The position numbers and the translations under genes were made by a program. 57,935 nt of DNA from Bacteroides sp. 224. GTDB taxonomy: Bacteria > Bacteroidota > Bacteroidia > Bacteroidales > Bacteroidaceae. Positions 25,845-34,900 of this stretch are shown here, piece after piece (the first letter of the stretch is position 1; each line of letters starts with the position of its first letter). Below the pieces are notes generated by a model. The model ran no database searches. It saw only the letters and a list, made by a program, of their open reading frames with translations, and had not been told where the DNA came from. Where the stretch lies: the NCBI RefSeq assembly GCF_010500995.1, contig NZ_QVMK01000017.1, positions 1 to 57,935 on the forward strand, written 5' to 3'.

Positions 25845-26693
25845 TTATCTGAGCATTTGTAGGATATAGATATAAGTAACCGCTGCCGGAATAGCCATTA
25901 AAGCACTATCGAAGCGATCGAGCATTCCGCCATGTCCGGGAAGTATATTTCCCGAATCCTTCACTCCTAACTGGCGTTTCAGCAGAGATTCGGTAAGATC
26001 TCCCCATGTACCAAATACCACTACCACAAAGGCCAGACCCGCCCATTCCCAATTACCCATAGTAGAGATAGGGAAGAAGTGAGCTAAAGCAAAGGAGGAA
26101 GCAATCGCTAATACACCTCCGCCAATAGAACCTTCCCATGATTTTTTGGGTGAAATACGTTCAAACAACCTGTGCTTTCCTATCAGTGAACCTACACAGT
26201 AGGCACCAGTATCGCTCAACCAGATGAAGATGAAAATAGACAGCGGCAATACAAAGTTGTATGCATCTACCATATTGGTTACTTCATTATATTGAAAAGC
26301 GAGAACGTTTAAGAGAGCGAATGGCAAAGCTACATACAATTGGCTCATCATGCTATAAGCCCAGTTGTTGGCCGGATGTTCCTTCTTGAGATATAATTCG
26401 CTGATCATTAAATACATCAGTATTACCAGATAAGGAATGAATATCTGTGAAGTGGTAATGCCTGTGCAAAAACCGAAAAATGCCAAGCAGAGATAAACTC
26501 CACCCAGCATTGTTATTGATTTGTTTATTTTAGCTGTTCCCGTTTTATTTATAAGTTGAGCAAACTCATATACAGTGAGTGCACTGATCACCGTAAATAA
26601 GATGATAAATGATAAAGGACTGTATATAATGCCCCCAATCAGGATGGCCACAAATAAAATACCGGTAACGGCTCTTAATATAAAGTTCTTCAA
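25845..26693 (-). CDS. cdsA: Phosphatidate cytidylyltransferase
   Basis: 282 residues, about 7-8 membrane segments. The C-terminal signature is clear: SDTGAYCVGSLIGKHRL, SPKKSWEGSIGG, then KRQLGVKDSGNILPGHGG and MLDRFDS. Makes CDP-diacylglycerol for phospholipid synthesis. Last gene of the rsfS-ftsH-cdsA group, 6 nt after ftsH. Confidence 0.96.
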   Translation of the reverse strand: MKNFILRAVTGILFVAILIGGIIYSPLSFIILFTVISALTVYEFAQLINKTGTAKINKSITMLGGVYLCLAFFGFCTGITTSQIFIPYLVILMYLMISELYLKKEHPANNWAYSMMSQLYVALPFALLNVLAFQYNEVTNMVDAYNFVLPLSIFIFIWLSDTGAYCVGSLIGKHRLFERISPKKSWEGSIGGGVLAIASSFALAHFFPISTMGNWEWAGLAFVVVVFGTWGDLTESLLKRQLGVKDSGNILPGHGGMLDRFDSALMAIPAAVTYIYILQMLR

Positions 26694-26699
26694 TGTAAA

Positions 26700-28664
<1,965 letters not shown>

Positions 28665-28669
28665 ATTTT

Positions 28670-29026
28670 TTAATCTATATCAGGTATGGTCGTTAATTTG
28701 GCATCTGCCCAAAGAGTTTCCAGATTGTAGAATTCTCTTATATCAGGAAGGAAAATATGTACAAGTACATCGGAGTAATCCATAGCCACCCATTCTGCAT
28801 TCTTTAATCCGTCTACGAAAATAGGTTTGGCATTTACTTTCCTGCCGGATTCTTTTACAGAATCTACTATGGCACTAACTTGTGTGGGGGTGTTTCCCTG
28901 ACAGATAATAAAGTAGTTACATATAGTGTCACCGATGTTGGTTAAATCGGCTATAACAATGTTTTTACCTTTTTTTTCTTGTATCCCTTCGGTGATTTTT
29001 TGTAATAAAATCTTAGTCTCGTTCAT
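28670..29026 (-). CDS. rsfS: Ribosomal silencing factor RsfS
   Basis: 118 residues, the usual length. Conserved DLTNIGDTICNYFIICQGNT, AEWVAMDYSDVLVHIF and a C-terminal FYNLETLWADAK. Binds protein L14 of the large subunit and prevents subunit joining when nutrients are low. First gene of rsfS-ftsH-cdsA. A minus-strand -7 box TATATTTG lies at 29098-29105. Confidence 0.95.
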   Translation of the reverse strand: MNETKILLQKITEGIQEKKGKNIVIADLTNIGDTICNYFIICQGNTPTQVSAIVDSVKESGRKVNAKPIFVDGLKNAEWVAMDYSDVLVHIFLPDIREFYNLETLWADAKLTTIPDID

Positions 29027-29154
29027 CTATAAAATTGATCTTAGTCTGTTGCTTAATTCCCTAATAACAAGAAAGAAACGTTTATTGTTCCAAATTGCAA
29101 ATATACGCCGAATTCTTGTATCAAAGATAAGGTGAAGAAGAATTCTCTTCTTTT

Positions 29155-29186
29155 TTTGTTGTTTTTTAAAATACTTATTATATTTG
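29155..29186 (+). promoter_or_regulatory. Promoter of tRNA-Gln
   Basis: TTTG (29155-29158), 20 bp spacing, TATATTTG (29179-29186): a full match to the Bacteroides consensus, ending 13 nt before the tRNA. Confidence 0.75.
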
Positions 29187-29199
29187 CACCCGAAAAGAA

Positions 29200-29270
29200 T
29201 GGGCTATGGTGTAATGGTAACACTTCAGATTCTGGTCCTGACTTTCCAGGTTCGAATCCTGGTAGCCCAA
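29200..29270 (+). tRNA. tRNA-Gln (CTG)
   Basis: 71-nt cloverleaf. Acceptor TGGGCTA/TAGCCCA with the weak U1-A72 pair typical of Gln tRNAs, D-arm GTGT/ACAC, anticodon loop TTCTGGT with CTG, T-arm CCAGG-TTCGAAT-CCTGG, discriminator A. CCA is not encoded. The anticodon stem TCAGA/CCTGA has an A-C mismatch at 31-39, next to the loop. Confidence 0.93.
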
Positions 29271-29276
29271 CAAGAT

Positions 29277-29312
29277 AGAGTAAGCAATATATTATAATGC
29301 TTGCTCTTTTTC
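29277..29312 (+). terminator. Terminator after tRNA-Gln
   Basis: AGAGTAAGCA (from 29277) pairs with TGCTTGCTCT (to about 29308) around an A/T loop, followed by T-rich sequence. One G-T pair. Confidence 0.75.
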
Positions 29313-29344
29313 TTTTTATACCTATATTCCACCATCATGCCAAG

Positions 29345-29468
29345 CTTGTGTCACAACTGTGCCGCGCCCATGTCACAACTGTGCCACGCCCATGTCACAA
29401 CTGTGCCACGCCCATGGCACAACCGTGCCACGCCTATGGCACAACTGTGCCACGCCTGTGGCACTACT
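29345..29468. repeat. Five-unit 22-bp tandem repeat (GTGCCACGCCCATG)
   Basis: Units start at 29359, 29381, 29403, 29425 and 29447, each GTGCCRCGCCYRTGKCACWA plus two bases, with a partial unit before (29345-29358) and decayed sequence after. Each junction forms a short palindrome (GGCACAACTGTGCC). The unit length equals that of the repeat at 16157 and 46350, but the sequence differs. Overlapping open frames follow the repeat and are not genes. Confidence 0.85.
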
Positions 29469-29511
29469 CTTCCGCGTGTGGAGAGTTTAAGTTATTCAGA
29501 ATAGTCGTTTT

Positions 29512-30612
29512 TTATTTCTTTAATTCCTCGAAGTAAGTATCTAATAGCTTTTTGGCAGCAACAAAAGAAGTTAGATTTCCTCTTAATACTTGTTCTTCTT
29601 TTTCTTCCAAAAGAGAGCCTATCTTTTCATTATTATAAAAACTATCTCTTAATTGCTCATTGATACTTTCGTACATCCAATATTTGCTCTGCTCATTACG
29701 GCGATGTTGAAAATAGCCGCTCTTCTTTACAAAATCCAAGTATTCGTAAACCATGTCCCAGATTTCTTTTACGCCAATGTTGTAAAAACCGGAGTAGGTG
29801 AGTACCTGTGGTGTCCATCCCGAATCGGGCAAAGGGAATAAATGCAGTGCATTTCTAAATTGGGTGGCAGCCAATTGTGCTTTCTCAATATTGCTTCCAT
29901 CGGCTTTATTGATTACAATACCGTCTGCCATTTCCATAATACCGCGTTTGATTCCTTGTAGTTCATCTCCCGTACCTGCCAGTTGAATAAGCAAAAAGAA
30001 ATCGACCATGGAATGAACAGCCGTTTCACTTTGTCCTACTCCTACGGTTTCGACAAAGATTTTATCAAACCCTGCGGCTTCGCAAAGAATAATGGTTTCA
30101 CGGGTTTTGCGCGCTACCCCTCCTAAGGAGCCTGCCGACGGGCTGGGGCGAATGAAGGATGCAGGGTGTACGGACAATTGTTCCATGCGGGTTTTATCTC
30201 CTAAGATACTGCCTTTGCTGCGCTCGCTGCTGGGGTCGATGGCAAGTACTGCCAGTTTGCCGCCTCTTTCTAAAACATGCAGACCAAATACATCTATAGA
30301 AGTACTCTTTCCGGCTCCCGGCACTCCGCTGATTCCGATACGAACAGAATCTCCGGAGTAAGGAAGGCATTTCTCAATAACTTCCTGTGCTATGGCCTGG
30401 TGTTCCGGCTTTACGCTTTCTACCAGTGTTACTGCTTGACTAAGTATTGTGATATTTCCTTTTACAATACCTTCCACAAATTCAGAAACGGATAGTTCCG
30501 GCTTCTTTTGCCGCGGACGCTTCTTAAAATAAGGATTAACGGACGAAGGTTGTTCAATACCCTTATTAACTACTAATCCTTTGTATTCTTCATTGTTTTC
30601 AGGATGTTCCAT
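29512..30612 (-). CDS. meaB: Methylmalonyl-CoA mutase-associated GTPase MeaB
   Basis: 366 residues, G3E GTPase. P-loop GISGVPGAGKST (about 93-104), AIDPSSERSKGSILGDKTRM, ETVGVGQSE and the NKADG specificity motif. Protects and reactivates the B12-dependent mutase used in the succinate-propionate route. The mutase subunits are not in the window. It lies 10 nt downstream of the DUF1573 gene on the same strand. Confidence 0.95.
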   Translation of the reverse strand: MEHPENNEEYKGLVVNKGIEQPSSVNPYFKKRPRQKKPELSVSEFVEGIVKGNITILSQAVTLVESVKPEHQAIAQEVIEKCLPYSGDSVRIGISGVPGAGKSTSIDVFGLHVLERGGKLAVLAIDPSSERSKGSILGDKTRMEQLSVHPASFIRPSPSAGSLGGVARKTRETIILCEAAGFDKIFVETVGVGQSETAVHSMVDFFLLIQLAGTGDELQGIKRGIMEMADGIVINKADGSNIEKAQLAATQFRNALHLFPLPDSGWTPQVLTYSGFYNIGVKEIWDMVYEYLDFVKKSGYFQHRRNEQSKYWMYESINEQLRDSFYNNEKIGSLLEEKEEQVLRGNLTSFVAAKKLLDTYFEELKK

Positions 30613-30622
30613 GACGCACTGA

Positions 30623-31702
30623 TTATTTGTTGGCAGAGGCCTGAATATTAATTGTTACCTTAGGTTGTTTCGGATCATTTGTAATCATCAGAATACGAAG
30701 GTGTTTCTTCTTATGGAGATCTTTCTTATTCAAAGTAATTCTTAAACGGGTTTTTCCATCGGGTTGAATGATTGATGTTTTCAGATCAACTCCAACTGCC
30801 GGGTTAAAGACTTGAAGCTTACTTATTTCCAATTGGGATTTGCCTGTATTAGATATGGTTATATCATATCTCGCTTTACTTTTCTTGCTTAACTGAGCGC
30901 TCAAGTCAATATCCTTCTCTGATAATTGGATGGATGGAGCATTTAACCTTTGAGCGTTACTTATTCCGGAGAAATCGGGAAGTAAAACGGCAGATAGTGG
31001 AATTTCATTATCATCACTCACTTTATCTCCTCCAAACCGAGATAGATAAACGGAAGTTTGCGTTAATCCGAGTCCGCTTAAACGATCTGTATGAAGGGTT
31101 AATTTGATCATTCCTTTCTCTCCTTTTTGCAACACTGCCGGTTCGGCTTGCATGGTTATATAAGATGGAAGATGCATTAATACAGGTTCGTAGGGCATTT
31201 CCGATTGATTCACAATAGTCATTGTGAGTCCCGGAGTATCTCCAAGATGAGAGTCGGGAAAGTCTATTTCAGTTTTATCCAAAAGTATGTCGCCAAAAGG
31301 ATGGAGATCCATATTAGTGAAATTGGTTACTTTTTGCACTACTTCACCCGAAAAATGTAAATAAAGCAATTCGGGCACAGCGTTGCTATATATGCATACC
31401 GACTTTTTGAAGCGTCCTAATGCTTTGGCATCAAAAGTAGCTGTTATCTTGCCTTTCTCTCCCGGCATAATAGGCGTTTTTGTCCAGTCTGCTACCGCAC
31501 AAGCACAAGAAGTCGTTATATTGGTTAAAACGAGTGGTTTATCTCCGGAGTTTGTTATTACATAATCTACACTTACGGGCTGTTTCCATTGTACCTGCCC
31601 AAAGTTGTGAGCTGTTTTATTGGAAGTTATACGGGTCTGTGCCATTAAAGAAGCGCAACAAACAATACATAATGTAAACAGGAGGAATATAATACGTTTC
31701 AT
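30623..31702 (-). CDS. DUF1573 exported protein
   Basis: 359 residues with a signal peptide (1-21, ASLMAQ). Residues about 25-115 form a DUF1573 Ig-like domain (HNFGQVQWKQPVSVDYVITN, TSCACAVADWTKTPIMPGEK), followed by two further Ig-like repeats ending KVTINIQASANK. Family members are periplasmic or surface proteins of unknown function. The TSCAC motif is the family's hallmark. Likely the first gene of a pair with meaB. Confidence 0.9.
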   Translation of the reverse strand: MKRIIFLLFTLCIVCCASLMAQTRITSNKTAHNFGQVQWKQPVSVDYVITNSGDKPLVLTNITTSCACAVADWTKTPIMPGEKGKITATFDAKALGRFKKSVCIYSNAVPELLYLHFSGEVVQKVTNFTNMDLHPFGDILLDKTEIDFPDSHLGDTPGLTMTIVNQSEMPYEPVLMHLPSYITMQAEPAVLQKGEKGMIKLTLHTDRLSGLGLTQTSVYLSRFGGDKVSDDNEIPLSAVLLPDFSGISNAQRLNAPSIQLSEKDIDLSAQLSKKSKARYDITISNTGKSQLEISKLQVFNPAVGVDLKTSIIQPDGKTRLRITLNKKDLHKKKHLRILMITNDPKQPKVTINIQASANK

Positions 31703-31808
31703 TGTTTCAACTCATTTATACGTTTGAAACACAAAAATAGACGTTTTAGTTGAGAAATGGAGAAGAAAAGAAGTAAAGAAGTTATAAAATACAAAGATTT
31801 GTATTATA

Positions 31809-31937
31809 GATAGGTACACGGAAAAAGCGGAATGAACGGATGAACGCGGAAAAATAATAAAACAAACAGCTAATTACAGTTTACTAAATTAAAATTCCGC
31901 GTTTTTCCGCTCATTCCGCTTTTTCCGCGTATCTATC
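31809..31937. repeat. Inverted repeat, GCGGAAAAAGCGGAATGA family
   Basis: The left arm starts GATAGGTACACGGAAAAAGC (31809) and the right arm ends GCTTTTTCCGCGTATCTATC (31937), about 43 bp each with few mismatches; the loop is about 40 nt. It lies between two minus-strand genes, 12 nt after the stop of the first macroglobulin gene, and could terminate it. Confidence 0.85.
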
Positions 31938-31949
31938 CTATACCGAGTT

Positions 31950-34900
31950 TTATTTCTCTATAAGAACCCTCACCGAACCACTATGCGAAGCATACTCCGG
32001 TGCATAAGCCGATTGAATAGTAGCCAATCCACTTTCATACGTACCTGTACGGCTTACTCTGTAGCTATACTCCAATACATATACTCCTTTATTTAATGAA
32101 TCGAAGAAGAAATTGGTAGAAGCATCTTTAATAGCCACATAATAACCTGTTCCTGCTCCCCAACGATAGCCCGAGGCTGTACCGATAGGTTCGAAGCAAG
32201 CTCCACGCTGGTCTTTGAGTTGAACAAAGTCCATTGCTCTATCCAAACGAATAGTCAGGCGAGAGATTACTTTATCACCAATATTCAATTGAGTGTCGGC
32301 TGTTACGGGTACAAGTTCTTTCTGAGTACCTGAGATTCTTTCTACATAAAGCTTCTTATCTACAGATAGCTCTTTACCCGACTTGCTTACTTTGCTGATA
32401 TCTTCTTTGTATTGAGCATAAACAGCACCCCAAGCAATGCCTTCGTCGCGTTTCTCTACAACGGCGGTTTTGGCTTTAGATAGGGTAGCCTGATCTGTAA
32501 TAACTTCTTTGGTATAAGCCAGTCCCGGGATAGAAGCCTTGCCCGAAGCAAGCGTTTCGATGGTTTTGCCTCCTAAAGAGATGCGAACATCTCCCTGATT
32601 GTTCAACAGATTACTTCCACGATGCAATAAAGCATATACGGCATTTACTGTAGATACCGGAGAATCCCATTGTTGCGTTTGCTTTTGCTTGAGCAACCAG
32701 AGTTTCATTTCTTCTACCATCTTCTTGTCGTTAGCCACTTGGTCCATAGCTTCCATTACAGCTACATGAGCAGGTATTTTCAATCCCGACCAGCTATAAG
32801 GGCTTTCGTTAAAGGCAAAGTAAGTTCCTTGTTCATCTGTTTGAACGGTGTGTTCTTTCAGAGAAGCAATAAACTGCTGGGCGGCTCCCACTTTACCCAC
32901 TTTGGTCAACACAACGGCTGCACGTGCTTTGTTGGTTAAAGAAAGTGTTGTGATAGATTCGCTTATCTTATTGATGAAATAGTCGCACGCTTCTTTGTTT
33001 TTATCCGGAACACGTTGATCCGAAATAACAATCAGGTACAAATAATCTAATGTGGTAGACGAGATTCCTTTTACCTCGTTCTTATTCTTAGCCGCTTTAG
33101 TCAGTGCCTTATATTCGCTCAGAGCTTCTTTATGTAAGAAATCAAAGCCCGATTGCTGCATAGAGAATGCATCTCCTTTCAGTTGCTTACCTGTAAGTTT
33201 GGCTAAGCGCGAAAATGCTTCCAGCACATAAGTAGTAATATACCGACTGCCTTGCATACCTTTGTACCAAGCCCAAGAGCCATCGGCTAATTGCAAATCT
33301 TTCAACTTGGTAAGAGAACCGGTATTGTTGTTTTGTATATTATTCAAATCGAATAAGGTAGCAATACGCTTCATCCGTTCGGCTTCTGAAGTGGCTTCCA
33401 TTAACCAAGGAGATTCTTCGAGCAAGATATTCTTCACATCCTGATTCTTTTCCAGGTTGCTTATGAATGTTTCTTTGGTTCCGCCTTGCGCTTTCCAAGC
33501 ATCGAATACGGTTTTTATTTTAGGATTGCTATCTACTATATAAGCAGCCAGTGAGTTTGCATAATAAGTAGTTGCCCATGAAATAGCATTATCACTTGTT
33601 GGCAAGCTTAATGCAGGAAGTGCCTGAACAGCATACCAAGCAGGGTTTCCTGAAAACTCTACAGTAAGTTTACGGTCGGTAGCAGTGTTGCTATTGTTAT
33701 TAAATAAGGTAGCCAATGAAAACTCGCGAGTTTCTTTGCCGCGAACAGGCATGGCAATTGCTTCGGTAATGTATTCTTTATTGCTTAACACAGGGAGTAC
33801 GTGTTGCTCGCCATCGCTAAAGTTTCCTCCTTTGGCAATGACACGACAACCCAGTAAGTCGTATTTATCGGTAGCAGTGAAAGTAAAGTTCACTCCGGTA
33901 GTTTTGCCGGCTTTGGTATCGAACTTCTGCTTTTGGGTAGTAATTACTTTGTCGGTCATCGGATCGAACAAAGTCAAGGTTACTGTTCCCGAAATAGCTT
34001 TCTCTGTCAGGTTGGCAATAGAGGCAGCAATAGAAGTCTGATCTCCTACTCTTACAAAGCGAGGTAAATTAGGCGTTACCATAAATTCTTTGCTGGTGGT
34101 AACTACTCCGTCGATAGTGCCTGTAAACATACTTTGTGTATGAGCATATCCGCGGAAGTTCCAACGAGTCAGGCTTTCGGGCATGGTGAAAGAGAATACA
34201 ATTTCGCCTTGTTCGTTGGTGCGAAGCTGCGGATAGAAGAAAGCAGTTTCGGCAAAGTTGGTGCGAAGGTCGGCAGCGGGAGCGGCATCATTGTCACCGC
34301 CTTCAAAATCATCTACTATTGCTATCTCTTCAACCATTTTTAAGCTTGCTCCTGAATCTGCTGCTCTGGAAGCCATGCCCATAGCCATAGGAGCTTCCAT
34401 TGCATCGTAGCTACTACCGAAAGCGGAATTAACGTTGCTTGAAATAATACCTCTTTTAGAAGCAAATTTATACCTTAAAGCCATAGGAGAATACATCCAG
34501 AAGGCATCGTACATTTGTTTTAGTTCATCTGTTGCCTTATACTCAAAGGCTGGATTACTAAACGATTGCCATCTTGCTCCTATATAATTGGTATTCCACA
34601 CCGGATTTATCCAATTGAAAGTGTAATTAACACTCAATTGCTGTTTGTTTTCTCTGATTTTATCTAAAGATGCATCATACATCAAAGCCAACAGTTCGGC
34701 AGTGGCGGCAGATCCTTGTGTGTCTTTTATACGTAGTTTCCATTCTTCTTGCTGTCCCGGGCGTAGCTTATCGCGGAAGGTTTCCCACGAGAGTTCCAAC
34801 TTCTTGTTTGGCTGTTTCTTCGACAGACGAACACATTCTTGATAAATCTGTCCATTCTTAACAAAGGCAAACACGACCACTACTCCCTCTTCGTACTCTT

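Noticed and set aside
29297..29536. Open frames with repeated Cys-His words (CHNCATPMAQPCH)
   Set aside because: Produced by the 22-bp tandem repeat, whose length is not a multiple of three; two overlapping frames look alike, so not a zinc-binding protein.
33580..33640. Thioester site in the macroglobulin proteins
   Set aside because: The expected CxEQ is replaced by LPTSDNAISWA, so no thioester can form.
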